From assembly GCA_002423145.1 (NCBI GenBank), contig DIUU01000013.1:62001-126000 (forward strand): 64,000 nucleotides of DNA, given 5' to 3'. Source of the stretch: Acholeplasmataceae bacterium UBA6150 (GTDB lineage: Bacteria > Bacillota_I > Bacilli_A > Acholeplasmatales > UBA5453). The notes below the pieces were generated by a model. The model worked only from the letters and a program-made list of their open reading frames with translations, did not search any database and was not told the origin of the DNA. Below, piece by piece: positions 7,634-17,709 of the stretch; positions within the stretch are counted from its first letter, which is position 1; each line of letters begins with the position of its first letter. A program made the position numbers and the translations under genes.

Positions 7634-9619
7634 TTATTTAATCTGCGAGCGATAAATATTCGCGTAAACCCCATTTTTCTCTAATAGAGTTTTATGTTTA
7701 CCTTCTTCGACCTTAATGCCTTTTTCTAACACGACTATCTTATCCGCATTCTTAATCGTCGATAAACGGTGTGCGATGACAATGGTTGTCCGGCCCACTT
7801 TAACTTTATTTAATGCTGTTTGAATCATCATTTCTGTTTCTGTATCGATGTTTGCTGTGGCTTCATCCATGACTAAAATCGATGGATTATGGACGACCGC
7901 TCTTGCAAATGAGATGATTTGCTTTTCACCCACAGAGAAATTACTGCCTTGTCGAGATACACTCGATTGAATGCCATTTTCCAATTTATCCAGTAATTTA
8001 TCGCCACCAATTTCTCGCAATATCCGTTCAACTTCCGAGTCACTGATGTCTACACCAAATCGAATGTTATCAGCTATGGTACCTTTAAATAATACCGGAT
8101 CTTGTAAAATGATTCCAATATGTTGACGATAGGTTCGTTTATTATACGTTAATATATCTTCATCATCGATGTAGATGTGTCCCATGTCATCCGGTTTGAT
8201 GTCATAAAATCGAAGTAATAAACTCATCAAAGAGGTTTTACCTGAACCCGTATGACCGACCAAACCAATCATTTGACCTGGTTCAATCGATAAATCAATC
8301 CCCTTAAGCACAGGGTTGTTTTTCTCATACGAAAACCACACATTGTCAAATACGATTTTGCCTTTGTATCGCTCAATTTCATGGAAATCCGCATCTTCTT
8401 GTTCACCATCGATGATGACAAATAGCCGTTCTGTCCTTACAATCGCGTGCTGTAAGTTACCTATTTCTCTAAACAATGTACCGACTGGTTCAATCAAACG
8501 CGACAGATAATCGTTATAAGCGTAGATAATCCCAGCAGATACGACAAAACCAGCAACATTAAAATAGGATACACCAAAATATAAAATGACAAATGCCGTT
8601 ACAAGCTGTCCAATCAAACGTATCATATTCCAACCAATCGATAAATGGAGTTTGGTTTCTTTTAACTTTTCCATGAGAAAATCTTCGGATAATTGATTGA
8701 ACTTTTCTGAGGTTTGTTCTTCAAAGTTGAATATTTGAAGAACGGATATACCATTGATGATTTCATTCAAGTTCGCTGTAATCATTGAATTTTGCTCATT
8801 CACTTTTACCGCGATGACATTGAGTTTTTTAATAAAATAGCGTAACCAGACATAGACGAATGGGAAAATCACAAACGTGATGAGTGCCAATTTCGCATCC
8901 AAATAAAACATCCCAATATACGCAAACACGATGGCCATGGTAGCGTTAACCAACAGGTTCATGATGGTTGAAAATAAGTTCATCATCCCACCAACATCAT
9001 TAATAATACGGTTAGCAATTTTCCCGGCAGGTTCTTTTTCAAAATAATGCATCGGCATTTTTTGAAGCGATTTAATGGCGTCTAAACGGGCATCTCTGAC
9101 GATATTGACGTTGATCATCATGGTTGAAATACGTTGAATATACGTGAACAGTATTTGTAAGAAAAAACGGAGAATTAAGAGAATGAGTAAAACAATGATT
9201 GGATTGATGAAGGGTTGATAGAAACTCAATACGTCTGTTTTGGACAACAATACAATCGAATAATCATACGTCATACCTTGGTTATTTCGAATGGTCAAAG
9301 TGTTGCCTTCAATCGATTTGGTTCCAGACTCAACAAAATCCATCACAGCATAGTATTTACCTTCATAAATGATGATTGACATCACATCATCAGAGACCAC
9401 ATCCTGAGTGTAATACTGATTTTGATAACGAATGCCTTCAGGTTCTGGATTTTGATACCAAGGTCGTTCAATACCGACCAAATAATCATCTAAAATGGTT
9501 TTAACAATGAGTGGTGCGAAGAGTCCCAACACCTGAACAATGAGCATCGCGCCGATACTGATGGCGAGGTACTTTTTATATTTGGCGATATACCGCCATA
9601 CTTTTTTCATGGTTTTCAT
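7634..9619 (-). CDS. ABC exporter half-transporter, subunit with canonical Walker B (BmrD/YheH-like)
   Basis: This 661-aa protein is a type IV ABC exporter half: six membrane helices, then a nucleotide-binding domain. Walker A is GHTGSGKTS (about 450), Walker B ends MDEATANID with the catalytic Glu, and the switch His is in IVIAHR. The signature motif is the degenerate FSVGE rather than LSGGQ. About 85 residues are inserted between helices 1 and 2, forming an extracellular domain as in the BmrD type of heterodimeric exporters. The partner is encoded 4 nt upstream, and the two make one transporter, probably for drugs or amphiphiles. The substrate is unknown. It is the last gene of the pair. 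Confidence 0.9.
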   Translation of the reverse strand: MKTMKKVWRYIAKYKKYLAISIGAMLIVQVLGLFAPLIVKTILDDYLVGIERPWYQNPEPEGIRYQNQYYTQDVVSDDVMSIIIYEGKYYAVMDFVESGTKSIEGNTLTIRNNQGMTYDYSIVLLSKTDVLSFYQPFINPIIVLLILLILRFFLQILFTYIQRISTMMINVNIVRDARLDAIKSLQKMPMHYFEKEPAGKIANRIINDVGGMMNLFSTIMNLLVNATMAIVFAYIGMFYLDAKLALITFVIFPFVYVWLRYFIKKLNVIAVKVNEQNSMITANLNEIINGISVLQIFNFEEQTSEKFNQLSEDFLMEKLKETKLHLSIGWNMIRLIGQLVTAFVILYFGVSYFNVAGFVVSAGIIYAYNDYLSRLIEPVGTLFREIGNLQHAIVRTERLFVIIDGEQEDADFHEIERYKGKIVFDNVWFSYEKNNPVLKGIDLSIEPGQMIGLVGHTGSGKTSLMSLLLRFYDIKPDDMGHIYIDDEDILTYNKRTYRQHIGIILQDPVLFKGTIADNIRFGVDISDSEVERILREIGGDKLLDKLENGIQSSVSRQGSNFSVGEKQIISFARAVVHNPSILVMDEATANIDTETEMMIQTALNKVKVGRTTIVIAHRLSTIKNADKIVVLEKGIKVEEGKHKTLLEKNGVYANIYRSQIK

Positions 9620-9623
9620 CGGT

Positions 9624-11357
9624 TTATCTCATCGTCATCTGTTCAATGAATTGGGTTTTATACCAACCCTCTTGACGGATGAGCTCCTGGTGTGTCCCAC
9701 GTTGTGTGATTTGACCCGCTTCTAAAACCAAGATGATGTCAGCATCATGGATGGCTGAAAAACGATGGGCAACAATGATATTTGTTTTTCCTTTTCGGAA
9801 TTCTTTTAAGTGATTGATGATATTGTCTTCTGTTTTCGCATCTACTGCGGACAATGAGTCATCCAATATCAATATTTCTGGGTCTTTTATGAGTGCACGA
9901 GCAATCGAAAGTCGTTGTTTTTGACCTCCAGATAAACTAACACCTGATTCACCGACCATCGTATGTAATCCATCGTGTAGAAACATCAAATCTTTTTCAA
10001 AATCGGCTAGTTTTACCGCTTTATCGAGCATTTGAGAAGTTGCGTTCGGTTTACCAATCATGATATTTTCATCCACACTTCTTCTAAAAAGCATATGGGA
10101 TTGAGGGACGTAACCGACTAGATTACGAATGTCTTCGATTCGATACGATTCAATCGAAGCATTATCGACTAAAATGGTTCCATTGGTCACGTTGAACTCT
10201 CTCAATAATTGTCTGATTAAGGTGGATTTCCCTGCGCCAGTTGGACCAACAATCCCAATGGTTTGACCTTTTTTGATGGTTATATCGATATTTTTAATGA
10301 CGGGGTTTTTATCGAATGGATATTTAAATGTGACATTTTTAAATGTAATTTCATTAAAGTTAAGAATATGTTTAGAGTCGATATCATCGTGAACTTCCGG
10401 CTTTTGATTCATGATTTCATCGAAGCGATCAATCGATATGTGGGCATTATTGATTTGTGTAAAGATCCCAGAAATAGAGGTAATCGGTCCATACAATTGA
10501 CCAATATAGGCTACAAAAGTAATCAACCCACCAAGGGTCATTTCTTGTTGTATGATATAAAATGTTCCGAATGAAAACGCCAAAATATAGGCGATACCAT
10601 AAATGATTTCAAACATCGGGGTAAACCAGTTTTCGTATTTAACAATGTAACGCCAGGATTCAATATCCTTATAAATCGCTTCATTTTGACGTTTCAAATC
10701 ATTTTCTTCTTGAATATAAGCGCGGATGGTTTTTTGTCCTTCAACACTTTCAAGGACTTTTTCTGTCATTTCAGCATATATTTCACGGTGTTTTTTGATG
10801 TATTTACGTTTTTTGTTTCGAATGATATTTAATATCGTAATCCCGATCGGCATGATTGTGATGGATATGAGGGTTAATTTCCAACTGATGGTGGTTCCCA
10901 TCACAATGATGGCGAATAGAATTAAACCCACGTTGAAAATAATGCCTTCAAGCAACGAGGTTGCTGCTTGTGTGATGGCATCTAGGTCAGATGTTACTCG
11001 TGAGATTAAGTCCCCTTTTTCAAACATTTCATAAAACTTTGAGTCCATGCTAAATAGATGTTTAAGATAGTTTTGACGCAGTTTATATGCCAATTTTTGT
11101 GCTTCTTTGGTCACCATATAGTTATAGACAAAAGACATCCCATATCTTGTCAGTGGGATGGCTAATAATAAGCCCGCAAGCCAATACAAATTGGTTCGAG
11201 TCAGTCTCGATGAGACAATCACATCGATGGCATCTCCGAGTACTTTGGCTGGTGCTAATGCAATGATCGATATCCCAACTAACAGGATGAACATCACGGT
11301 ATACTGTTTCCATTCGGCTTTGATAAACCAGCCTAAATGCTTGATAATTTTCTTCAT
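9624..11357 (-). CDS. ABC exporter half-transporter, subunit with degenerate Walker B (BmrC/YheI-like)
   Basis: This 577-aa ABC exporter half has Walker A GPTGAGKST, a canonical signature LSGGQKQR and the H-loop IVAHR. Walker B reads LILDDSLSAVD, with Asp where the catalytic Glu should be. Together with the degenerate signature of the partner this gives one consensus and one degenerate ATP site, the hallmark of heterodimeric multidrug exporters such as BmrCD, LmrCD and TM287/288. The start has AAAGGA upstream. It is the first gene of a two-gene operon. The regulator pair further upstream is separated by a terminator, so co-regulation is not shown. Confidence 0.9.
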   Translation of the reverse strand: MKKIIKHLGWFIKAEWKQYTVMFILLVGISIIALAPAKVLGDAIDVIVSSRLTRTNLYWLAGLLLAIPLTRYGMSFVYNYMVTKEAQKLAYKLRQNYLKHLFSMDSKFYEMFEKGDLISRVTSDLDAITQAATSLLEGIIFNVGLILFAIIVMGTTISWKLTLISITIMPIGITILNIIRNKKRKYIKKHREIYAEMTEKVLESVEGQKTIRAYIQEENDLKRQNEAIYKDIESWRYIVKYENWFTPMFEIIYGIAYILAFSFGTFYIIQQEMTLGGLITFVAYIGQLYGPITSISGIFTQINNAHISIDRFDEIMNQKPEVHDDIDSKHILNFNEITFKNVTFKYPFDKNPVIKNIDITIKKGQTIGIVGPTGAGKSTLIRQLLREFNVTNGTILVDNASIESYRIEDIRNLVGYVPQSHMLFRRSVDENIMIGKPNATSQMLDKAVKLADFEKDLMFLHDGLHTMVGESGVSLSGGQKQRLSIARALIKDPEILILDDSLSAVDAKTEDNIINHLKEFRKGKTNIIVAHRFSAIHDADIILVLEAGQITQRGTHQELIRQEGWYKTQFIEQMTMR

Positions 11358-11452
11358 AAATGGGTCCTTTTAAAACTGATAATGCTCATCTAGGATTATA
11401 CGCTTTATGTGATTAAATTAAAAGTCAAAAAGTTCATAAGATGGGCAAAATT

Positions 11453-11483
11453 TTAAAAAAAACTACACCATTTAAAGTGTAGT
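11453..11483 (-). terminator. Terminator of the response-regulator gene
   Basis: On the minus strand ACTACAC/GTGTAGT (7 bp) is followed by a run of eight or more T. Confidence 0.9.
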
Positions 11484-11496
11484 GTGGGTTTAAAAA

Positions 11497-12180
11497 TTAT
11501 TCCTTAAATTGATATCCAATACCCCAAACTGTCGTGATGATTTCGGGTGTAGTAGAATCTCGTTCAATTTTATTACGAATCCGTTTCATATGGACATTGA
11601 TGACATTTTCATCGTCATAATAAGGCTCATTCCACACGGTTTCATAGAGGTGTTTCTTTGTAATTATTTTGTTTGGATTATTGAAGAATACTTCAAGTAT
11701 ATGGGTTTCTTTTTTTGTCAGAGGGATCTCAATACCATGATTGTAAAAAACATAATTGTATAAATGAAATTCTAAATCCCCAATGACTTTGACCTGTTTA
11801 TGTTCGGTTTTAATCATATGATAACGGCGGATAGCGGCATGGACTCGTGCTATAAACTCAATCATCGAAAATGGTTTTGCAAGATAATCATCTGCACCGA
11901 CTGTGAGTATTTCTGCTTTTTCAATGTCTGTATTTTTGGCTGAAATGACTAAAATCGGCGTATTCGCTGTTTTTCGAATTGCCTCAATGATGGATTTTCC
12001 ATCCATGTCGGGTAAAATCAAGTCGAGTATGACCAAATTCATCGACAATTTTTCAAAATGAAACATAGCCTGAGCCCCATCAAATGCAGACAAAACTTCA
12101 AAGTTCTCTTTCCTTAAGGCTTCTAGTAATATTTTGTGAACCGTTTTGTTATCTTCAACCAGTAAAATTTGACCATTCAT
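11497..12180 (-). CDS. Response regulator, OmpR/PhoB family
   Basis: This 227-aa protein has an N-terminal receiver domain with acidic pocket E9/D10, phosphoacceptor Asp53 (VILDLILPDMDG) and the conserved Lys in LAKPFS. The C-terminal half is a winged-helix DNA-binding domain with the typical NVINVHMKRIRNKI recognition region and VWGIGYQF end. It should act as a phosphorylation-dependent transcription factor. AGGAGG lies just before the ATG. The hybrid kinase gene is immediately upstream on the same strand with a 97-bp AT-rich gap, so the two probably form a signalling pair. The target genes cannot be deduced. Confidence 0.92.
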   Translation of the reverse strand: MNGQILLVEDNKTVHKILLEALRKENFEVLSAFDGAQAMFHFEKLSMNLVILDLILPDMDGKSIIEAIRKTANTPILVISAKNTDIEKAEILTVGADDYLAKPFSMIEFIARVHAAIRRYHMIKTEHKQVKVIGDLEFHLYNYVFYNHGIEIPLTKKETHILEVFFNNPNKIITKKHLYETVWNEPYYDDENVINVHMKRIRNKIERDSTTPEIITTVWGIGYQFKE

Positions 12181-12277
12181 AATAAACCTCCTAAATTCTT
12201 ACATTTATAATATCACAATTAATCATTTGTACTAGTTTGATTATGAAAATGTAATTAATTAGTAATAAATGAGTGAC

Positions 12278-15200
12278 TTATTTAGGCTTTTTTACCGAAT
12301 TAATGGCACTCATGACTTCTTCTAGTTCAGCATATAGTTGAACTACAGTTTCTTGAATAGAATCAAATTGCGAGTTTTTAACCATTTGAATGATATCTTC
12401 ACACGATTTTGCTGCTTTTTCTGCAAATATATAATGCATAGATCCCTTTAAATAATGTGCCACTCTACCAATTTCAACATAGTTTTTATCCACTAAAGCT
12501 GACGAAAGTTTTGTTACCTGAACTGGATAGTCTTCCCTGAATGTTTCGAAAATCTCCTGTATAAGATTATAATCTTCGTCATATGAATCGTAAAGTTTTT
12601 CTACATTTAACGTTGATAATTTTACTATTTCATTCTCTTTTGATAGTGGGGCTTCTTCCAGCATTTTATTAATCAAATCAAATAAATTTTCAGGTTTAAA
12701 CGGTTTTGTAATCGCGCTATTCATCCCAAAAGCCAATGCTTTTTCAGTGGTAGATTCTGTGGCTTTGGCAGTGACTGCGATGATAGGAATACTTTTGAAT
12801 CGATTTCCCATGAGACGAATATGTTTGGAGGTTTCATAGCCATCCATTTCTGGCATTTGAATGTCCATTAGAATGATGTCAACATTTGAAAGTTTTATGA
12901 GTTCAATGGCTTCATTACCCGAAGAAGCCAGTATAACTTCAAATCCTGCTTTGGACAATATAACTTGCATGGCATGACGATTAACTTTGTTATCATCAAC
13001 GACAAGAATTTTTTTATGTTGAAAAATCAATTGAGGATTATATGTCTTAGCCTTAACTTCGGTACTTATATTCGATAATATGTGATAAATGCGTTCTCGA
13101 GTAATCGGTGTAGTTACACTATAATCAATGTCTTTTCGATGCATTAAATCTTTTGAAAGCGTAACCGTATCCATCGCACAGTGTATCACTTTAGACTGCT
13201 CATTACCAAACCTTTTCCGTAATTGAATGGTGTATTTACGATCAATCATTTCAACGGGTTTTTGAATCACAATAAAGTCATACGTAGGGTCTTTAGGATC
13301 ATTTGCATTTTTCACTGCTAAAGACTGTGTTATACTTTCAAAAAAGCGCTTGGATGTTTCGATATGTTTTAGATTGGGATCGACAATAACGAATCTTTTG
13401 TAAGTTAATCCAGACCATCGTTGATACAAGTTTTTAAGACCACGTGAAAATTGCATAATAAAACCGAATTTTGAGCCAACGCCTACCTCAGATTCGATTT
13501 CAAGTTCACTATTTAACAACTCAACGAGGTTTTTAACAATCGATAATCCCAGACCTGTGCCCGGATATTTCTTAGTGATAGACGAATCTACTTGATAAAA
13601 TTGATCGGTAATCTTGATCAGTGATTTGAGGGGGATTCCAATGCCAGTGTCGATGACATCAAACCTGATCGTCATTTGATTATCAGTCTGCGTATGTTTT
13701 CTAACTTTAATGGTAACGGTGCCTGTTTCCGTATACTTGACAGCATTGGACACCAAATTCAAGATGATTTGTCTAAATCGAGTTCTATCGGTTATGATTT
13801 CATCCATAATGGTGTAATCATAATCCAATATCAAGTGAATATCCTTCTCCAAAGCTGAATATTCCTGCATCTTCACGATTTGATATAGTTCATTTTCTAA
13901 GTCAAAAGAACTCATTTCTAAATCCAACTTGCCTGCTTCAATTTTTGATAAATCCAATATATTATTGACGATTCTGCTTAAGCTTTCTACGGAAGATTTT
14001 GCAATATCTAAGAAATCCATTTGTTCGGTGTCCAAATGGGTATTTTTTAATAAGTATAACGCATTTGTAATTCCGGATAATGGTGTTCTTATCTCGTGAC
14101 TCATATTCGCTAAAAACTCACTTTTTGCTTGTGAGGCTTTCATCGCATTTTGTTTTTCTTGTACAAGCAACAATTGTTGGGATTCTCGTACTTTGAGGTT
14201 CACAATAATTTCAGCTAGGACCTTTAGTAATTGTTGTTCGTTATCAGTCCACTTTGCGAATTGCTTGACTGAGTCAAATCCAACAAACCCATAGATGGTA
14301 TTTTCATCAAATAAAGGGATGGTTAATAGTGATTTAATGAGTTGCATAGAAAGCACTTTATATAGTTCAGAATGATGATTCAATTTTTCAATATCTTCAA
14401 TATAAACACTTTCACGTTGTAAATGTCTGTCCATCCAAAAAGAGTCGATTAGATTGATGGGAACGTTTTGAAGATTATCAATCATTGGCTCAATGCCATC
14501 TGCACAATACTCATGTGTATTGTTGGTAATCCCATTGATGAAATCATAGTCAAAAACATAAACACGGTCAGCATTAATATGCTTGCCTACCATACTTAAT
14601 CCTTTATAAATGGCTTCATCGGTTTGTTCAACCGGGACATTAATAAATACCGATGCAATTTGAATCAGGATGTCTTGAAAGTCGTAACTGCGTTTTAATT
14701 CTTTTTCAATTCTACGAATTTCAGTGATGTTTTTATTAATTGTCAATATACCTTTTATATTTTCATTGTCCATGACAGGAATTCGAGTCGTTTCAACGGT
14801 CAAAAAACCATCTTCTGACAATATATCAATGAATGATTGTACAGGTTCTTTTGAAATATATACCGGTTCATCCATTAAGGTAATGCGTTCTACTTCAGTT
14901 GCTGGATATATTTCACTGATGTGTTTATGAATGAGTGTATCTATGTTTGGCCAACGCTCATTTGCTTTTTTGTTTGCATAACGATAGACTTGTTGATTAT
15001 CTTTAAAAGCAATCATATCAGGTGAATAATCCAATATCATAGTTAAAAACTTCATGTATTGATAATAACTTGCTGCTTTCCAAGTGGTATCGATCATCGT
15101 CAATGATAAAATATCCATTTCTAAGTCATCTTGATTTGTCTCTATGATTAGGTAGCCAAGATTAGATAGTTTAAACCAGTGAATAAAGCCATTCAGATTA

Positions 15201-15406
15201 TTCTCGTTGCGCTGAACTGCATCGATAAACATATCTTTATAGACTGGCTCATCTGGATAAAAAAACGGTTTGTTATACCGATATTCAAATATGTATATGT
15301 AGTCACTATCAAAATATTTCTTTAGAAATTCTATTAAATCTGATGGTATTCCGTTTTTTTCAATTAGTAGGTGAAGCTTTTGATAGAAATTGTTGTCATT
15401 TTTCAT
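12278..15406 (-). CDS. Hybrid sensor histidine kinase (PAS, GAF, HisKA, HATPase, two receivers, HPt)
   Basis: This 1042-aa protein has no clear membrane segment, so it is probably a cytosolic sensor. In order: a poorly defined N-terminal region, a PAS domain (about 115-230), a GAF domain (about 245-405), a short coiled coil, HisKA with phosphorylated His437 in MSHEIRTPL, HATPase (about 535-655, NLVSNAVKY, DTGIGIP, GTGLGLS), a degenerate receiver (about 669-782) without the phosphoacceptor Asp, a complete receiver (about 798-915, Asp848 in MDIQMPEMDG), and an HPt domain with His984 in VAHYLKGS. The layout implies an internal phosphorelay that could end on the regulator encoded downstream. The ATG follows GAGGGTG. 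The signal is unknown. Confidence 0.92.
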   Translation of the reverse strand: MKNDNNFYQKLHLLIEKNGIPSDLIEFLKKYFDSDYIYIFEYRYNKPFFYPDEPVYKDMFIDAVQRNENNLNGFIHWFKLSNLGYLIIETNQDDLEMDILSLTMIDTTWKAASYYQYMKFLTMILDYSPDMIAFKDNQQVYRYANKKANERWPNIDTLIHKHISEIYPATEVERITLMDEPVYISKEPVQSFIDILSEDGFLTVETTRIPVMDNENIKGILTINKNITEIRRIEKELKRSYDFQDILIQIASVFINVPVEQTDEAIYKGLSMVGKHINADRVYVFDYDFINGITNNTHEYCADGIEPMIDNLQNVPINLIDSFWMDRHLQRESVYIEDIEKLNHHSELYKVLSMQLIKSLLTIPLFDENTIYGFVGFDSVKQFAKWTDNEQQLLKVLAEIIVNLKVRESQQLLLVQEKQNAMKASQAKSEFLANMSHEIRTPLSGITNALYLLKNTHLDTEQMDFLDIAKSSVESLSRIVNNILDLSKIEAGKLDLEMSSFDLENELYQIVKMQEYSALEKDIHLILDYDYTIMDEIITDRTRFRQIILNLVSNAVKYTETGTVTIKVRKHTQTDNQMTIRFDVIDTGIGIPLKSLIKITDQFYQVDSSITKKYPGTGLGLSIVKNLVELLNSELEIESEVGVGSKFGFIMQFSRGLKNLYQRWSGLTYKRFVIVDPNLKHIETSKRFFESITQSLAVKNANDPKDPTYDFIVIQKPVEMIDRKYTIQLRKRFGNEQSKVIHCAMDTVTLSKDLMHRKDIDYSVTTPITRERIYHILSNISTEVKAKTYNPQLIFQHKKILVVDDNKVNRHAMQVILSKAGFEVILASSGNEAIELIKLSNVDIILMDIQMPEMDGYETSKHIRLMGNRFKSIPIIAVTAKATESTTEKALAFGMNSAITKPFKPENLFDLINKMLEEAPLSKENEIVKLSTLNVEKLYDSYDEDYNLIQEIFETFREDYPVQVTKLSSALVDKNYVEIGRVAHYLKGSMHYIFAEKAAKSCEDIIQMVKNSQFDSIQETVVQLYAELEEVMSAINSVKKPK

Positions 15407-15540
15407 GTGAACACCCTCATAATCTTATTTTACCAAACAATCGAGATTGAACTTCATTTATTTTTTTTATATGCAATATTTAAGATTAAAGTAAGATATT
15501 AGCGTTTCTCACTCATGACTGATATGGTATTAAAAACCGT

Positions 15541-15566
15541 AAAAAAAGTACTGCCTAGGCAGCACT
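15541..15566 (-). terminator. Terminator overlapping the plsC stop codon
   Basis: AGTGCTGCC/GGCAGTACT stem (minus strand, one C-A mismatch) followed by seven T. The CDS stop codon at 15555-15557 sits in the loop and stem. Confidence 0.85.
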
Positions 15567-16376
15567 TATTGGTTTTATCCCATTTTTTACTTTGATTGTA
15601 TTATTCACTAGTTTCACGACATAATCAGCCAAATCAGTGGTACTCATATTTTGATAAGTTTCCTTGAAGATTGGTTCATGGATGATGACTTTAATTTTAG
15701 TCATTCTCCACGGGGCACGGTGCTTTACATCGGTCGTTCCAATCAACGTAATAGGCAAAATAGGTGCTTCCGCTTTGGTAGCAAGTTTGTATGCTCCGGC
15801 ACGCATCGCGACCATTTGTTCATCGTTACGATCTTTAATGCCGCCTTCAGGAAATATCGCCATGATCATTCCATTTTTGATTTGTTCAATGCCTCTTAGG
15901 ATAGATTTGGCTGCTTCTCTGTTGTTTTCACGGTCGATTTGGATACAACCAAACCATGGCATATAGTTTCTAATCACAGGAAGTTTATAAATCCCTTTTT
16001 TCGCAGCCATTCCAGTAGGTCGATCAATCAATTGATATAAGATGAAAGGATCAGCATAGGATTTATGGTTCGCATACATCACAAAACTACCGTTTGTAGG
16101 GATAAAATGTTTATTTTCGACTTTAATGTCTAATCTTAAAACGAATATGGATATAAATTTCGCGATACTGCGGATGTAATAATGTTTAAAACGATTATCT
16201 ATTTTTGTAAACTTCATATAAGGCATCATGATGACCATCATCAATAACATGGATAACCACGCAATTGCATAACCCACGATTAGCCATACAGGAATCAGAT
16301 ACAGCTCTGATGAAGTTAAACCAAAAAAGAATCCAGCACTTAAAAACCAAATCAATACAAACAGTGTTGAAATCAT
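15555..16376 (-). CDS. plsC: 1-acyl-sn-glycerol-3-phosphate acyltransferase
   Basis: This 273-aa membrane-associated acyltransferase would convert lysophosphatidic acid to phosphatidic acid in phospholipid synthesis. Two N-terminal hydrophobic segments precede the catalytic motif NHKSYADPF (His-X4-Asp). The substrate motif FPEGG and a later ILPITLIGT block follow. The gene overlaps folA by 4 nt (ATGA) and has GAAGGTG upstream. It is the last gene of the pepV-thyA-folA-plsC transcription unit. The acyl-donor preference cannot be deduced. Confidence 0.9.
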   Translation of the reverse strand: MISTLFVLIWFLSAGFFFGLTSSELYLIPVWLIVGYAIAWLSMLLMMVIMMPYMKFTKIDNRFKHYYIRSIAKFISIFVLRLDIKVENKHFIPTNGSFVMYANHKSYADPFILYQLIDRPTGMAAKKGIYKLPVIRNYMPWFGCIQIDRENNREAAKSILRGIEQIKNGMIMAIFPEGGIKDRNDEQMVAMRAGAYKLATKAEAPILPITLIGTTDVKHRAPWRMTKIKVIIHEPIFKETYQNMSTTDLADYVVKLVNNTIKVKNGIKPISAA

Positions 16377-16846
16377 GCTTTCACCTTCTCATACACACAA
16401 AACCTTAAGACATCCACTTGATTTTCTTGGATAAGTTTGTATGCGGATAAATCAAATGGAGGAAAATAGACGTTACCTTCATGAGAGGCATCGATAAATG
16501 TTATATACAAGCGATCAGCATAAGGTAAACTGAGTCGATAGATGGTTTTTCCACCAATGACAAATAGATCGCCTTGATAATTTTCTAAAAACGTATCGAT
16601 ATCATTCACTTTGATTGCGTCATCGAACTGACGATTTGAAATCGAAGCGATGTACAGTTGTCCAAACGGTAAAGGTCTATCTTTATAATACGATTTTAAA
16701 GAATCATAGGTCATATCCCCCATCAAAACAGGTTGACCTTTGGTTTTATCTTTAAAATAAGCCAAATCTTTTTTATAATGCCATGGCAATTCATTGTCTT
16801 TCCCAATGAGCCAATTTTGGTCCATTGCCCAAATCAAATTAATCAT
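16373..16846 (-). CDS. folA: Dihydrofolate reductase
   Basis: This 157-aa protein reduces dihydrofolate to tetrahydrofolate, recycling the cofactor used by the adjacent thymidylate synthase. The start MINLIWAMDQNWLIGKDNEL, the catalytic Asp27 in WHYKKDLAYF, and the nucleotide-binding FVIGGKTIY are all present. One position is odd: residue 44, in MGDMTYDSL, is Asp where E. coli DHFR has Arg44, which contacts the NADPH 2'-phosphate; the next residue is Met rather than His. It overlaps thyA by 4 nt at its start and plsC by 4 nt at its end. Confidence 0.92.
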   Translation of the reverse strand: MINLIWAMDQNWLIGKDNELPWHYKKDLAYFKDKTKGQPVLMGDMTYDSLKSYYKDRPLPFGQLYIASISNRQFDDAIKVNDIDTFLENYQGDLFVIGGKTIYRLSLPYADRLYITFIDASHEGNVYFPPFDLSAYKLIQENQVDVLRFCVYEKVKA

Positions 16847-17709
16847 ACAGCCACCACACCTTTGATGGCAGGGTAAGGGTTATAACCCACCAATTCAAAG
16901 TCTTCAAACTTGAAATCGGTGATTTGTTTAACAGCCGGATTGATGATCATGGTTGGTAAAGTTCTTGGGGTTCGGGTCAATTGTAATTCAATTTGTTCAA
17001 AATGATTCTTATATATATGGGCATCCCCAATCGTATGGACAAATGTCTTAGGTTTTAAGTTAGTAACTTGTGCTACCATCATTAAAAATAAACTATAGGA
17101 TGCAATATTGAAGGGAATCCCTAAAAATATATCGCCACTACGTTGGTATAGTTGAAGTGATAACTCCCCATTCGCTACATAAAATTGCATGAAAGTGTGG
17201 CACGGTGGTAAGGCCATTTCAGGTAAATCTTTAGGGTTCCACGCTGACAATATGATACGTCTTGAGTCTGGGGTTTGTTTGATTTGACGAATGACTTCTG
17301 ATAACTGGTCTACGCCACTAAAATTACGCCATTGTGCACCATAAACTGGGCCTAAATCCCCATGTTTTTTCGCAAAATCAGCATCGTTTTTTATTTTAGA
17401 GACAAACTCATCCATCGTTTCATTTTGATAGTCACTGGATTTTTTAAACTTTTCATACGGCCATTCATTCCAAATTTTAACATCGTTGTCAACTAAGTAC
17501 TTGATGTTGGTATCGCCACTGATAAACCATAACAGTTCATGGATAATCGCTCTTAAATAGACTTTCTTTGTCGTTAACAAAGGAAAGCCTTCAGATAGAT
17601 CAAATCGCATTTGGTATCCAAATACACTTTTAGTTCCAGTATTGGTACGATCCGTTTTTTCAGTGCCATAAGTCATTACATGACGGCATAAATCGTGATA
17701 CTGTTTCAT
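16843..17709 (-). CDS. thyA: Thymidylate synthase
   Basis: This 288-aa protein methylates dUMP to dTMP with methylene-tetrahydrofolate. The catalytic Cys is in LPPCHTFMQFYV. The preceding Arg pair lies in PDSRRIILSAWNP, and the dUMP-binding QRSGDIFLGIPFNIASY block and HIYKNH follow. It is somewhat longer than the 264-aa E. coli enzyme, with an insertion at about residues 85-115, as in many Firmicutes. Its ATG overlaps the pepV stop (TAATG) and its stop overlaps folA (ATGA), so the three genes are translationally linked. Confidence 0.96.
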   Translation of the reverse strand: MKQYHDLCRHVMTYGTEKTDRTNTGTKSVFGYQMRFDLSEGFPLLTTKKVYLRAIIHELLWFISGDTNIKYLVDNDVKIWNEWPYEKFKKSSDYQNETMDEFVSKIKNDADFAKKHGDLGPVYGAQWRNFSGVDQLSEVIRQIKQTPDSRRIILSAWNPKDLPEMALPPCHTFMQFYVANGELSLQLYQRSGDIFLGIPFNIASYSLFLMMVAQVTNLKPKTFVHTIGDAHIYKNHFEQIELQLTRTPRTLPTMIINPAVKQITDFKFEDFELVGYNPYPAIKGVVAV

